64,000 bases of DNA from Symbiodinium natans (lineage: Eukaryota > Sar > Dinophyceae > Suessiales > Symbiodiniaceae). Made by a program: the position numbers and the translations under genes. Below the pieces are notes generated by a model. It did no database searches, was not told where the DNA came from, and saw only the letters and a list, made by a program, of their open reading frames with translations. Position 1 is the stretch's first letter. Each line of letters opens with the position of its first letter. The stretch lies in NCBI GenBank assembly GCA_905221605.1, contig CAJNDS010002080.1:216001-280000 (forward strand), read 5' to 3'. Positions 19,456 to 29,702 of the stretch are shown here, in pieces.

Positions 19456-19686
19456 GAGGGATTTCGAGTTTTGGGCTTTAGGGGTTTAGTTGTGAGAAAA
19501 GGTCGGGCGGAGGGTAAGCAGGTGTGGGGTGTAGGACTTCGGGGTTTTAAGTGCAGATTCTCGGGCTTCAGAGGTCAGAGTTGGAGACTGTGAGTTGAGA
19601 CTTGAAGGCCTTGGGCATTCAGAACGTAGGCTTTCGGATTCCTAGTTCCCATTCGTAGGTTTTAAGGTTTAAGGGCTTGAATGCAC

Positions 19687-19759
19687 GAGTCGCTGAGCGA
19701 TGAATGCTCATCATATTCTTGGAGAGAGATCCAGGACTCAGAGGTGTTTCAAGCACAAG
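19687..19759 (-). CDS. Putative exon, unidentified protein
   Basis: Acceptor GTTTAAG, donor GTGCAT; phase 0/1. Reads LVLETPLSPGSLSKNMMSIH. Confidence 0.48.
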
Positions 19760-19822
19760 CTTAAACAACCGTACACGGCATCAGGAGGAATGGTTCCCAA
19801 TAAGCCCTAAACCCTAAACCCT

Positions 19823-19930
19823 AAAAGCCTAAAGCCTAAAGCCTAAAGCCTAAAGCCTAAAGCCTAAACCCTAAACCCTAAACCCCCAAGCCTAAACCCT
19901 AAACCCTAAACCCTAAACCCTAAACCCTAG
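19823..19930. repeat. AAAGCCT array within CCCTAAA
   Basis: Six AAAGCCT units flanked by CCCTAAA: another homogenised variant. Confidence 0.95.
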
Positions 19931-19975
19931 AAGCCTAAACCCTAAACCCAAAACCCCCAAAGCCTAAATCGCCGC

Positions 19976-20026
19976 TGGGCGGAAAAAGGACCACTCCAAA
20001 ACCCAAAGGCCAAAGACCCAGGAAGT
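19976..20026 (-). CDS. Possible exon, hydrophobic
   Basis: Acceptor GTTGAG, GC donor (GCGGCG); phase 0/0. Reads TSWVFGLWVLEWSFFRP, aromatic and membrane-like. Confidence 0.38.
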
Positions 20027-20277
20027 CTCAACCCTAAACCCTAAACCCTAAACCCTAAACCCTAAACCCTGACGAGCCCTGAGACCCCCTCTCCAACACC
20101 CAACCTGAAGCCCACCTTACCGGGCCCTAAACGCAGAGCCCCAGCCCTAAACCCTCAACCCTAAACCCGAAACCCTAAACCCTAAACCCGAGACCCGAAT
20201 CCAAAACCCTAAACCCTAAACCCTAAACCCTAAACCTTAAACCCTAAACCCTAAACCCTAAACCCGACTTTCAAAGC

Positions 20278-20327
20278 CCAGGATGCGGGAGTCGGCTGCC
20301 GAACTTGAGGTTCCTGAGGGCGAACTC
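20278..20327 (-). CDS. Putative exon, unidentified protein
   Basis: Acceptor TCGGAG, GC donor (GCTTTG); phase 0/2. Reads EFALRNLKFGSRLPHP. Confidence 0.5.
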
Positions 20328-20344
20328 CTCCGATCAAAGAGGGT

Positions 20345-20838
20345 TCGAGGGTTTAGGGCCTAGGTGGGTTTAGGGTTTAGGGTTTAGGGTTTAGGGTGTA
20401 GGGTTTAGGGTTTAGGGTTCAGGGTTCAGGGTTTAGGGTTTAGGGCTTAGGTGGGTTTAGGTTTTATAGGGCTTAGGTGGGTTTAGGGGTTAGGGTTTAG
20501 GGTTTAGGGCTTAGGTGGGTTTAGGGTGTAGGGTTTGAAGGATTAGGGTTTGAGGGTTTGAGGGTTTGAGGGCTTTGAGAGCTTTGAGGGCTTTGAAGGC
20601 TTTGAGTTTGAGGGCTTTGAGGGGTTAGGGTTGAGGGTTTGGCTGGGTTTGAGGTTTTAGGGTTTTGAGGGGTTTAGGGTTGAGGGTTTGAGGGTACAGG
20701 GTTTTGAGGGTTTGAGGGTTTGGGGTTGAGGGTTGAGGGTTGAGGGCTGGAGGGTTGAGGGTATAGGGTTCTGACGGTTTGAGGGTTTAGGCTTTGAGGG
20801 TTCAGGGTACAGAGGTTTAGGCTTGAGGGTTTACTAGT
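20345..20838. repeat. TTTAGGG and TTTGAGGG stretch
   Basis: G-rich; from about 20540 the unit shifts to TTTGAGGG/TTGAGGG variants. No gene seen. Confidence 0.9.
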
Positions 20839-20927
20839 TCATGGTTGGGATAGTCGTAAAAAAATATTAAGTTCTGTTCCGTATTGAGTTTGAGTAGCCT
20901 TGATAATGTAAATGTTGCCCACTATGA
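20839..20927. mobile_element. MITE-like element, family E copy 2
   Basis: 89 bp, TCATGGTTGGG at one end and CCCACTATGA at the other, aligned along its whole length with copies 1 and 3. Confidence 0.75.
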
Positions 20928-21658
20928 CAAAGGTTTAGGGTTTGAGGGTTTAAGGGTCTGAAGGTCTAGGGTGTTTGACGTCTTACGGTTTGAGGCTTGA
21001 GGGTTCAGGGTTGAGGGTTTGAGGGTTCGAGGGTTGGCGGGTTTGAGGGTTTGAGGCTCGGGTGTGAGGGTTTGAGGCTCTTAATCGGAGTTATAGAGTT
21101 TAGGGTGTAGAACTGTATAAGGATTTAAGGATGGGGCTTAGATTTCAGGATTTCGGGTTGCCCTAACCTCGAGGGGTTTAGGGTTTAGGGTTCGAAGGTT
21201 TGGGCTTGAGGGTTTAGGGTTTGAGGGTTGAGGTAATAGTGTTTATCGGTTTTCACTAGGTCTTAAAAGGGCTTAGAAGATTAGGGTGTAGGGATTTACG
21301 GTTTCAGGCCTGAGGGCTTTAAACTCAGGGTTTGAGGTCAAGGGTTAAGGTGTTCAGGTTTCAGGACGCTAGGCCCATCAGTCTACAAATAAGGATTCAG
21401 GTTTAGCCCTAAACCCCAAACCCTAAACCCTAAACCCTAAACCCTAAACCCTAAACCCATTGGCGGCTTCTTGGGCTGCACTCGTTGTATCCCTAAACCC
21501 CAGAACCCCCAAACGCCCCAAAATTCCCTTCAACTCGAAAGTCCTACACCAAAAAAACCGTAGACACCCTACACACCCTACACACCCTACGCACCTTAAA
21601 ACCCTAAACCCTAAACCCTAAACCCTAAACCCTAAACCCTAAACCCTAAACCCTAAAC
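20928..21658. repeat. G-rich then C-rich telomere-like stretch
   Basis: TTGAGGG variants to about 21380, then CCCTAAA runs at 21420-21455 and 21601-21658. A short exon candidate (AAQEAANG) ends at a GTTTAG donor near 21456. Confidence 0.75.
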
Positions 21659-21744
21659 CTGTTCAGCCCAGGGGGCGATATTGACTTTCGTCTGCGCCAG
21701 GTCCAGGGATGTGCCGTTGCTTTCCTGGGCCTTGATCCAGTCAC
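21659..21744 (-). CDS. Putative exon, unidentified protein
   Basis: Acceptor CTCGAG; the donor is GTTTAGGG, the first unit of the tract. Phase 2/0. Reads DWIKAQESNGTSLDLAQTKV, then NIAPWAEQ. Confidence 0.62.
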
Positions 21745-21833
21745 CTCGAGGGTTTAGGGTTTAGGGTTTAGGGTTTGGGGTTTGGGGTTTGGGGTTTAGG
21801 GTTTAGGGTTTTGGGTTTAGGGTCTAGGTTTCA

Positions 21834-21967
21834 TACTTGGAGGTTCATGGTACTTATGAACCAATTATAACTGCACGCGTAACTGTATTATAACTGTACT
21901 TATAACCATGTAAGGGCACTTATGGGGCTGATATGTGGGTTATCAGTACAGTTATAATTGGGGTTCA
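21834..21967. repeat. Inverted-repeat element, family D copy 1
   Basis: Starts TACTTGGAGGTTCATGGTAC; internal ATTATAACTG/CAGTTATAAT arms pair. The right end is eroded relative to the copy at 53439. Confidence 0.7.
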
Positions 21968-22762
21968 GGGTTTGCACGGTTTATAGGGTTTACGGCGTTT
22001 TAGGTTTGCTTAGGCTTGTTAGGCTTCTGTAAGGTTTGTAGGTTTTGTAGGGTTTATGGGGGTTGTAGGGCTTACAGGGTTTATGGAGTTTATAGGGTTT
22101 ATAGGCTTCGTGGGGTGTGTAAGGTTCATAGGGTTTACAGGGTTTAGGGTCGTATGGAGCTGCGGATAACGACGTGCAGCGAAGCAGCATGGGCATGCCT
22201 TATGGTCACTAAACCTGCTTTTCAGGCTTAGCAAGACGCGGCCCCCGTATTTGACAGTTCCCTTCAGGGCGTGGGTTTAGGCTTCGGGTAATCAAAATGA
22301 TAAAGGGCCCAGCCCTAAACCCTAAACCCTAAACCCTAAACACTATAAACCCTAAACGCGTATAACCTGAGGTTTAGGGTGTTGGCGGGTCTCGACAACG
22401 GTCTCCCAATGTGTCGGGGGCATTTACATTCAGGGTTTGGTTGTGTGTGTGTGTGTGTGTGTTTGCGTTGGTTGGGTTTTGGGCGTAGGATTTGGATTTG
22501 GACCCTAAACCCTAAACCCTAAACCCCAAACCCTAAACCTGAAAGACTTTTGAGGGCTTCGGGCTTTGGCGTCCTGCACGGCCCTGAACCGCCTGCTTTG
22601 TGGGATTCTTGTGGTTGTCAGGTTTATGGTTTGGGGTGCAATGAGAACCCTAAACCCTAGGCCCCGTGCTACCGCCTCCACCCTAACCTACCCTAACCTC
22701 CCCCCCCCCCCCCCCCCCCGAACACAAAAAGAAGACCCCAAAAACCCTAAAGCCTAAAGCAC
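21968..22762. other. Stretch with weak coding candidates
   Basis: GGTTTATAGGGTTTA variants (22000-22145), a minus candidate near 22148-22225 (ACPCCFAARRYPQLH), (GT)n at 22441-22461, and a plus candidate near 22570-22620 (TALNRLLCGILVVV) with a minus-strand rival. Poly-C at 22699-22718. Confidence 0.45.
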
Positions 22763-22808
22763 TGTTGCCTGCAGCTTCCTGGCTCATGGATCGCATGTAT
22801 CCTGCCAC
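22763..22808 (-). CDS. Putative exon, unidentified protein
   Basis: Acceptor CCCCAG, donor GTGCTT; phase 0/1. Reads VAGYMRSMSQEAAGN. Confidence 0.53.
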
Positions 22809-23010
22809 CTGGGGTGCTTAAAGCAAAGGTTTAGGGTTTAGGGTTTAGGGTTTAGGGTTTCGGGTTTCGGGTTTCGGGTTTGGGGTTTAGGGTTTAGGGT
22901 TTAGGGTTTATGGTTTAGGGCTTATAGGGTTTAGGGCTTAAGGGTCCTGGGGTTCAAACTCCAGGTTCAAGAGCTTAGGGCTTAGGGTACTTCAGGGCTT
23001 CTTGGTCAAC

Positions 23011-23054
23011 CAGCGAAGAAAGCGCAGAGCTTCGGAATTCCGCGACCGCCCACA
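23011..23054 (-). CDS. Putative exon, unidentified protein
   Basis: Acceptor GGCTAG, donor GTTGAC; phase 2/0 in the frame that joins both neighbours (WAVAEFRSSALSSL). The other frame, CGRSRNSEALRFLRW, looks equally good. Confidence 0.43.
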
Positions 23055-23100
23055 CTAGCCCCCCAACATTCAGAGGTACGGCCGGGCTTGGGCAACCTAC

Positions 23101-23133
23101 TTTGCTCCAGCGCGATTCCCGACCGTTTTGCGA
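23101..23133 (-). CDS. Putative exon, unidentified protein
   Basis: Acceptor CCGAAG, donor GTAGGT; phase 2/1. Reads AKRSGIALEQ. Confidence 0.42.
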
Positions 23134-23265
23134 CTTCGGGTCTAGGATTTCGGGCTGAGGCTCTCGGGAACCCTACATACCCAAAACCCCAAAACCCAAA
23201 ACTGCAAGCTCCAAACCCGAAACCCTAATCTCGAAACCCTAAAGCCCTTTCAACAGCATGCAAAC

Positions 23266-23318
23266 CAAGCCCCAAATGTGCTTGCGGCTAGCTGGGCGGT
23301 CAGTTCAGTTCCTTTTTG
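23266..23318 (-). CDS. Putative exon, unidentified protein
   Basis: Acceptor GGCCAG, donor GTTTGC; phase 0/2. Reads QKGTELTAQLAASTFGA. Confidence 0.48.
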
Positions 23319-24410
23319 CTGGCCGCCCGCCCCTCCCCCCCCACCACCCCCACACCCCGGCCCTTTTCCGGGATCGAAACGATACTATGAGTATAGGGTT
23401 CTTAAGGGAGGAGGCTTCATGGTGGTGGTACCTAAAACCTTGACCCTAAACCCTGAACCCTATACCCTAAACCCCAAACCCCAAAGCCCTAGACCCTAAA
23501 CCCTCACTTAAGATCCCTCGAAGATACTCCCTATCAAGCCTGTAAACTCATAATCCCTACAAACCCTCTACACCCTATCAAGCCTGGAGCAGCCCAAAAT
23601 TAGGGTTTAGGGCTTAGGGGCCCTGACAAAGATCTGTTTTCGCCCCATACAAACCCTATACAGGCCGCACAACGAAAACCCAAGCCCTGTCAAAAACCCT
23701 ACAAAAAGCCTCATATGAGCCCTGAGAAGGGCTCTTATGTTATTCGGGCGTTTGGGCCCAAGGGCCTTCTTAAGCTTTTGGAGGTTCTCTTGGGCCGAAA
23801 AAAACAAGGCAACACCCTGAATACAAAACCCTAAACCCTAAACCCCTAAACCCTAAACCCCTAAACCCCGAAATACCCTAAACCCCTCAACCCCCTAAAC
23901 CCTAACCCCCTAAAACCCCTAAACCCCTAAAACCCCTAAAACCCCTAAACCCTCAAACCCCTAAACCACTAAAACCCTAAACCCCTAAGCCCTAAACCCT
24001 AAACCCCTATACGCCCAAACGCTAAACCCCTAAACCCCCTTATCCCCTAAACTACTATTTGCTTAAGTATTAAGAACCCCCAAAAAACATAAACCCATTG
24101 TAGCCCCAACAGCAAAGAAGACTAAAGATGCTTTAACGCCGGATGCGATGCTTTCATGTATTCTATATATATATATATATAGTTTCCAGGCTTTTGGGAA
24201 TTACAAAAGTTCACAAAGTCTCCGCTGCTGGGCAAAAACACTGCAAATCCCGCGCGGACCTGCGCGGACCCCTGGCTTTGTCGGAATTTAGCTCCAAGCA
24301 CCAAGCGCGGACCATGAAAAACTTCGACAAAACAAGCGCGGACCTCCGTCCGGGCTTTTGGGAATTACAAAAGTTAACAAAGAAACAAATACCCGCAAAC
24401 CATGGAACAG
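23319..24410. other. Stretch without a supported exon
   Basis: Intact copy of a GGGTTCTTAAGGGAGGAGGC element (23391-23434), decayed CCCTAAA (23820-24045), a CTTGCTTAAG element (24050-24130), a (TA)n run (24164-24181), and a 32-bp direct repeat (GGCTTTTGGGAATTACAAAA) at 24189 and 24353. Confidence 0.55.
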
Positions 24411-25575
24411 CATAGCTTAGCATACTGTTTGCAAGGAAGACTTAGCATGCATCGCTGTTACACGTGTTGTATACCACCAGGCTAAGCCACTGTATGGGGG
24501 GAAAGGGGTTTCATTGCAGCGTGCTTTCAAATGTTTTGGGCCTCCGGAATCCGCTCCGGAACCTGCTCCGGAACCCGCTCCGGAACCCGCTCCGGAACCT
24601 GCTCCGGAACCCGCTCCGGAACCGGCTCCAGAACCTGCTCCGCAACCCGCTCCGGAACCCGCTCCGGAACCCGCTCCGGAACCCTCCGGAACCTGCTCCG
24701 GAACCCGCTCCGGAACCTGCTAGTCAAGGGCTGGAGACCCCATCGCTTCGCTGTTGGGGAAAAACACCACAAATCCCACAAACCATGGAACAGAGACCTT
24801 GCATAGCTTAGCATACTGTTTGCAAGGAAGACTTAGCATGCATCGCTGTTACACGTGTTGTATACCACCAGGCTAAGCCACTGTATGGGGGGAAAGGGGT
24901 TTCATTGCAGCGTGCTTTCAAATGTTTTGGGCCTCCGGAATCCGCTCCGGAACCTGCTCCGGAACCCGCTCCGGAACCCGCTCCGGAACCTGCTCCGGAA
25001 CCCGCTCCGGAACCGGCTCCAGAACCTGCTCCGCAACCCGCTCCGGAACCCGCTCCGGAACCCGCTCCGGAACCCTCCGGAACCTGCTCCGGAACCCGCT
25101 CCGGAACCTGCTAGTCAAGGGCTGGAGACCCCATCGCTTCGCTGTTGGGGAAAAACACCACAAATCCCACAAACCATGGAACAGAGACCTTGCATAGCTT
25201 AGCATACTGTTTGCAAGGAAGACTTAGCATGCATCGCTGTTACACGTGTTGTATACCACCAGGCTAAGCCACTGTATGGGGGGAAAGGGGTTTCATTGCA
25301 GCGTGCTTTCAAATGTTTTGGGCCTCCGGAATCCGCTCCGGAACCTGCTCCGGACCCGCTCCGGAACCCGCTCCGGAACCTGCTCCGGAACCCGCTCCGG
25401 AACCGGCTCCAGAACCTGCTCCGCAACCCGCTCCGGAACCCGCTCCGGAACCCGCTCCGGAACCCGCTCCGGAACCCTCCGGAACCTGCTCCGGAACCCG
25501 CTCCAGAACCTGCTCCGGAACCCGCTCCATTAGTCAAGGGCTGGAGACCCCATCGCTTCGCTGTTGGGGAACAAA
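24411..25575. repeat. Three tandem 391-bp units with inner 12-bp minisatellite
   Basis: Copies start at 24411, 24802 and 25193, exactly 391 apart. The first two look identical; the third has small indels in the minisatellite and diverges near 25571. Each holds about 15 units of CCGGAACCYGCT, with palindrome TCCGGA every 12 nt. Because 12 is a multiple of 3, several frames stay open (PEPA, RNPL and SGTR repeats); I treat these as artefacts. No splice-bounded exon seen. Confidence 0.95.
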
Positions 25576-25711
25576 AGAACAATCCTCATGTTACCCCTCT
25601 AAAGGAAGAACATTTTCTATTTTTTGCGGGTTCTTAAGCAATTGGTAGTAAACCCTAAACACTAAACCCTAAAGCCTAAACCCTAGACCCTAAACCCTAA
25701 AGCCTGCATTC

Positions 25712-25764
25712 CCCCCCTTCCGATCCAGGACAGCGACCTCAATGAGTCCCATCCACTCGTCGGC
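25712..25764 (-). CDS. Putative exon, unidentified protein
   Basis: Acceptor AGCCAG; donor unclear (GA after a G run). Phase 0/?. Reads ADEWMGLIEVAVLDRK. Confidence 0.46.
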
Positions 25765-25779
25765 CTGGCTTCGTGCGGG

Positions 25780-26200
25780 GCTTCGGGTTTCGGACTTGGG
25801 GTTTAGGGTATAGGACTTGGGGTTTAGGGTTTAGGGTTTGGGGTTTAGGGTGTGGGGTTTGGGGGTTAGGGGGTTAGGGTTTTAGGGGTTTCGGGTTTGG
25901 GGTTTAGAGTTTGGGGTTTAGGGTGTGGGGTTTGGGGGTTAGGGGGTTTGGGGGTTAGGGGGTTAGGGGTTCAGGGGTTTGGGGTTTGGGGTTGAGGGTT
26001 TAGGGTTTAGGGTTGAGGGTTTGGTTTTGGGTCCCAGGAAATCTCTGAAATTTGGGGGTTTACGGGCTTTAAGGGTTCAGGGCTTCGGGCTTCTGGGTTG
26101 CTAGGGTGTTGGGGTTTGAGGGTTTAGGGTAAATCTTTTCGGTCTTAAGCTTTGAGCTTTAGGGTGTCGGGTTGGCAGAACTTCTGACCCAAGTTAGGGG
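25780..26200. repeat. G-rich heptamer variants
   Basis: TTTAGGG, TTTGGGG and GGGGTTAGGG units; no gene seen. Confidence 0.9.
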
Positions 26201-26235
26201 TACTTATAACCCACTGATGAGTAGCCGCCATGAAC

Positions 26236-26302
26236 CTCCATGTATCCCCCGTGCAACGACTTGTTGGACGGCATCACCCCCGTGCATTGGCCCTCGAGAC
26301 AC
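26236..26302 (-). CDS. Putative exon, unidentified protein
   Basis: Acceptor TTCTTAG, donor GTTCAT; phase 0/1. Reads CLEGQCTGGDAVQQVVARGI. Confidence 0.48.
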
Positions 26303-26741
26303 TAAGAACCGCTAAGATCCCCCAATGGGCAGATTCCAGGGCTTGTGGGGTTTAGGGTTTTCTGGGGTTCTGGGTTTCATGGGGTTTAGGGGATTCGCAA
26401 CCCGCCAAAAAGGGCTTCGGAGTTGGCAAACCCTAAACCCTATAAACCCTTAACCCTAAACCCTAAACACTAAGCCCAAACCCTGGAACTAAGGATGCTA
26501 AACGTGTCCAGGTGTCCGTGAGTATGGAGGCTTCACACGTAGCCGACCCAGGTTCACCATACCTGCCACGCTTCACAGAATTTAGGGTTTAGGGTTTAGG
26601 GTTGAGGGGAGAAGTCTGGGCACTAAAACCCGAAAGGCCGCTAGACCCTGAAACCTTGACACCCTCATAAGCCCTAAAACCCGGGAGGAAAGAATAAACA
26701 CACACACACACACACCTAAACCCCCTAAAGCCTATTCCCCC
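26303..26741. other. Stretch with no clear exon
   Basis: Short heptamer tracts, unique sequence 26480-26580 where a plus candidate (DAKRVQVS with a GTGAGT donor) competes with minus frames, and (AC)n at 26698-26714. Confidence 0.45.
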
Positions 26742-26962
26742 TGAAGCCCTGGAACCCTGGAACCCTGGAACCCTGAAACCCTGGAACCCTGGAACCCTGG
26801 AACCCTGAAACCCTGAAACCCTGAAACCCTGAAACCCTGGAACCCTGAAACCCTGAAACCCTGAAACCCTGAAACCCTGAAACCCTGAAACCCTGAAACC
26901 CTGAAACCCTGAAACCCTGAAACCCTGAAACCCTGAAACCCTGAAACCCTGAAACCCTGAAA
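26742..26962. repeat. (CCCTGGAA)/(CCCTGAAA) octamer array
   Basis: About 27 units; the two variants are partly sorted into blocks. Directly abuts a (CCCTAAA) array. Confidence 0.95.
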
Positions 26963-27068
26963 AAACCCTAAACCCTAAACCCTAAACCTTAAACCCTAAA
27001 CCCTAAACCCTAAACCCTAAACCCTAAACCCTAAACCCTAAACCCTAAACCCTAAACCCTAAACCCTA
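26963..27068. repeat. (CCCTAAA)n array
   Basis: About 15 units with one CCTTAAA. Confidence 0.95.
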
Positions 27069-27122
27069 TAGGAGACTTCGACTTGAGGGTTTCAACAAAG
27101 GGGGTGTAGCACGACTGGTCAC

Positions 27123-27154
27123 CTGACCGGCCCGAGCCCCTTCACTGTTGCAGT
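27123..27154 (-). CDS. Putative short exon
   Basis: Acceptor TCCCAG, donor GTGACC; phase 0/2. Reads TATVKGLGPV. Confidence 0.48.
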
Positions 27155-27577
27155 CTGGGACTTTTAGGGTTTAGGGTTTAGGGTTTAGGGTTTAGGGTTT
27201 AGGGTTTAGGATTTAGGGTTTCGGATTTAGGGTTTGGGGTTTGGGGTTTGGGGTTTAGGGTTTAGAGCCTGCGGCTTTAAGGGTTCCGGCCCCAAGGGTT
27301 CGGGGTTTAGGGTTCAGCGCTTCGGGTTTGGGGCTTAGGGTGTGCTGGGTTGTCAGGGATGATTCAGAGGTTGTTGACTTTAGGGACTAGGGTTTAGGGT
27401 TTACGGCTTGAAGGCCCAGGTCAACGAGGGAAGGATATGGGGTTTAGGTTGTAAGGTTGACCAAGCTCGCCAAAAGCACGAACGTGCAAACTCCTGAGCC
27501 CCAATTCCCTAAACCCTGAACCCTAAACCCTAAACCTTAAACCCCAAGGACCAAACCCGAATGATATGCCTTACAAC
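27155..27577. repeat. TTTAGGG/TTTGGGG stretch
   Basis: G-rich to 27400, then short C-rich tracts; no supported exon. Confidence 0.8.
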
Positions 27578-27630
27578 CTGCGAGCATGCGACAGCCCATG
27601 CATGGACATAGAATCGGAAACACAAGGGCC
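27578..27630 (-). CDS. Putative exon, unidentified protein
   Basis: Acceptor ATTCAG, donor GTTGTA; phase 2/0. Reads PLCFRFYVHAWAVACSQ. Confidence 0.52.
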
Positions 27631-27790
27631 CTGAATTGTGTTTAATCTGGCGTTTTTGAATGTGTCCCTAAACCCTAAAACCCACGCCTACACCCCCAAA
27701 CCGCAACCCCCAAACCCTAAACCCTAACACCCAAACCGCAGACCCCAAACCTTTTAAAGTCCAATCCTCAAACCCCCTTGACCAGAAATC

Positions 27791-27833
27791 CTAAATTTGT
27801 GGGGTCAAGTGCCGCCTTGATCACTTGGCTGCA
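27791..27833 (-). CDS. Putative exon, unidentified protein
   Basis: Acceptor CCTGAG at the edge of a family F element; possible GA donor. Phase 0/1. Reads CSQVIKAALDPTN. Confidence 0.43.
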
Positions 27834-27930
27834 CTCAGGAGGGTAGCTAAAATTAAACTTTTAGCTGCCTTATGAAAAAAACCAAATAAACCCAAAAAAG
27901 GCTAAAGATGTAAAGTTACAGTAAAGCCAC
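27834..27930 (-). mobile_element. Introner-like element, family F copy 1
   Basis: Fills a 97-nt intron almost completely: in gene sense it starts GTGGCTTTACTGTAAC and ends AGCTACCCTCCTGAG. Contains a GCTAAAA...TTTTAGC palindrome. Aligned along 82 bp with 59867-59947. Confidence 0.6.
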
Positions 27931-28021
27931 AAAGGTCAAATGGCGCAACGTGACAAGGCGAGCCCAAGCGCTTGGTCCATGCTACCATGATGGCAAGCGG
28001 GAGGATGTAGCTGCCAACTAA
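27931..28021 (-). CDS. Putative exon with hydrophobic segment
   Basis: Acceptor CAACAG at the end of a pure heptamer intron; donor GTGGCT of the family F element; phase 0/1. Reads LVGSYILPLAIMVAWTKRLG. Confidence 0.55.
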
Positions 28022-28062
28022 CTGTTGCCCTAAACCCTAACCCTAAACCCTAAACCCTAAAC
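28022..28062 (-). repeat. 41-nt intron consisting of telomere-like repeat
   Basis: In gene sense GTTTAGG units from the donor to GGGCAACAG at the acceptor: five heptamer-type units and six other bases. Flanking exons end and start in phase 0. Confidence 0.6.
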
Positions 28063-28220
28063 CATATTGCTCCAATCTTTGCACGACGAGCCGACCAGTA
28101 TGATAAGTTTCTTCTCCTCCGCCAGCCTGTTGACACTGACGAGGCAAGCAATCTCGTTCGGAAAGCTCTCGGGGGTCATAAGGGCCACAAGGCTGTCCAA
28201 GACATTGTTCCCGATCGAAC
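28063..28220 (-). CDS. Putative 158-nt exon, unidentified protein
   Basis: Acceptor AGTAAG; donor GTTTAGGG; phase 2/0. 52 codons: SIGNNVLDSLVALMTPESFP, then NEIACLVSVNRLAEEKKLII, then LVGSSCKDWSNM. Among the most protein-like islands; a beta-strand-like LIILVGSS suggests a globular alpha/beta domain, which I cannot name. Confidence 0.63.
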
Positions 28221-28255
28221 CTTACTAGGCCGAAAAACCTGAGGTGATATCCTCA

Positions 28256-28440
28256 GAAGCCCCAAGAGGGTGCGTAGTCGTTCATGACATCGTTCCAGAT
28301 TCTGGCTCAAACTTCCCAACGCTGCCAACTCCTCAAACGGAGCAACCTGCGGCAGAGATAGTGTTGCAACCCGTGCCCTGGCCAGTCTCCATCTTCTAAG
28401 CACACTAAGTCCTTCTTTTGCCGTGTTCACTGGCTTCAGA
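28256..28440 (-). CDS. Possible exon, unidentified protein
   Basis: Acceptor GTGCGCAG, donor unclear (GAG/GATATC). Open frame LKPVNTAKEGLSVLRRWRLA ... FEELAALGSLSQNLERCHER. The frame runs on to a stop near 28176 but does not join 28220 with a normal intron, so a base error or a pseudo-exon is possible. Confidence 0.33.
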
Positions 28441-28511
28441 CTGCGCACAAAAGCATGAAGACTCTGCTGCTAAACCCCCAAACCCAAGGGAGTAGTCTTT
28501 CATGAAGGGAC

Positions 28512-28613
28512 ATTGGAAGACCAATTAAGGAGGTTGGCGAGAATGGAGTCAGACTCGAGGAAAAGGTACCGGATCTGAACCCATTCACTCGGAAGGATGC
28601 TGGGGGCACTCAA
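28512..28613 (-). CDS. Putative exon, unidentified protein
   Basis: Acceptor ATTGCAG, donor GTCCCT; phase 0/0. Reads LSAPSILPSEWVQIRYLFLE, then SDSILANLLNWSSN. Confidence 0.57.
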
Positions 28614-28799
28614 CTGCAATTGTGCATTGCTGCTTCGTGAAGACCAGGTCCCATCCATCTACAGCCCTGAAGCCTACAACCACTTCGGGTTGTGTTTACT
28701 TAATCCCTGTTCCCCTAGGAAGAAAAAAGGATCCTTTTTGTTCATATACAAGAAAGCCCATAAGCCAAAAAGTAAAAAGGATCCCTAACACTGATCGAG

Positions 28800-29248
28800 T
28801 TTAGGGTTCAAGGTTTAGGGTTCTTAGCGTTTTTTCGGGTTTAGAAGGTTTAGGGTTCTTAGGGCTCGGGCTTTGGGGCTTTAAGGGCGTGCGGTTTTGG
28901 GGTTAGGGCCCCTTAGCTAGGGCTTAAGAAGCCCTAAACCCTATATAAACCCTAAACCCTAAACCCTAAAGCCTAAACCCCAGACGGTATGAGGCTGAGG
29001 GGCTCTTCACCGCCTCAGAAGTGTTCATGAGCCCCCTCCCTCCCCCTCCCCCCCAAAAAAAAAACAATACAGAGAAAAAAACACACATATATATATATAT
29101 ACACATATACATCTACATATACATATACAACACATACATATACATATACACATATATACGTATACATATATATATATATATATATTAATATTTATATTTA
29201 TTTTTATACTTATATTTATATTTATATTTATATTTATATTTATAACAC
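28800..29248. repeat. Heptamer tracts and AT-rich microsatellite
   Basis: A candidate exon AVKSPSASYRL lies near 28985-29020. 29083-29244 is (AC/AT)n changing to TATATT units. Confidence 0.85.
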
Positions 29249-29316
29249 TCGCCCAAGAGACCAGGCAGCGATGGTGTCGAGGTGTGCGATGGCTTCAGGA
29301 TTCAGCCTCGAGGACG
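29249..29316 (-). CDS. Putative exon, unidentified protein
   Basis: Acceptor ACAAAG, donor GTGTTA; phase 2/0. Reads [20 protein letters not shown]. Confidence 0.52.
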
Positions 29317-29548
29317 CTTTGTCAGGAACTCAACTGAAGTTTGTTGGGTTTAGGGTTTAGGGTTTAGGGTTTAGGGTTTAGGGTTTAGGGTTTAGGGCTT
29401 AGGGTTTAGGGTTTAGGGTTTAGGGTTTAGGGTAGGCTTAGGGTTTAGGGTCTAGGGTGCCCTGGCTCAGGATCCCTGATGAGCTGAATTAGTCCCCAAA
29501 CTGGTGGGAGTGTTGAATGTTCAGGCTTTGGGGCTTTGGGGGCCACAC

Positions 29549-29590
29549 TTTCCGATGGAGCTGGGACCTGGGATTTCCCCGACTTCCACG
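29549..29590 (-). CDS. Putative exon, unidentified protein
   Basis: Acceptor GGCTCAG, donor GTGTGG; phase 1/2. Reads VEVGEIPGPSSIG. Confidence 0.48.
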
Positions 29591-29702
29591 CTGAGCCCGA
29601 AATTCTAAGGGTTTAGGGTGTAGGGTTTAGGGGTTAGGGCTCAGGGTGTAGGGTTTGGGGTTAATTTAGGGTTTAGGGAAGCCCGGTGCGAAGCGCAGTC
29701 AC

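Noticed and set aside
21990-22234. Lys/Tyr/Pro repeat protein (YKPYKPHKP type)
   Set aside because: Translation of GGTTTATAGGG heptamer variants; no independent support.
24464-25648. Proline/glutamate or Arg/Asn repeat proteins (PEPAPEPA, RNPLRNPL)
   Set aside because: All frames on both strands stay open because the 12-bp unit is a multiple of three; no splice or start context and copies repeat the same false ORFs.
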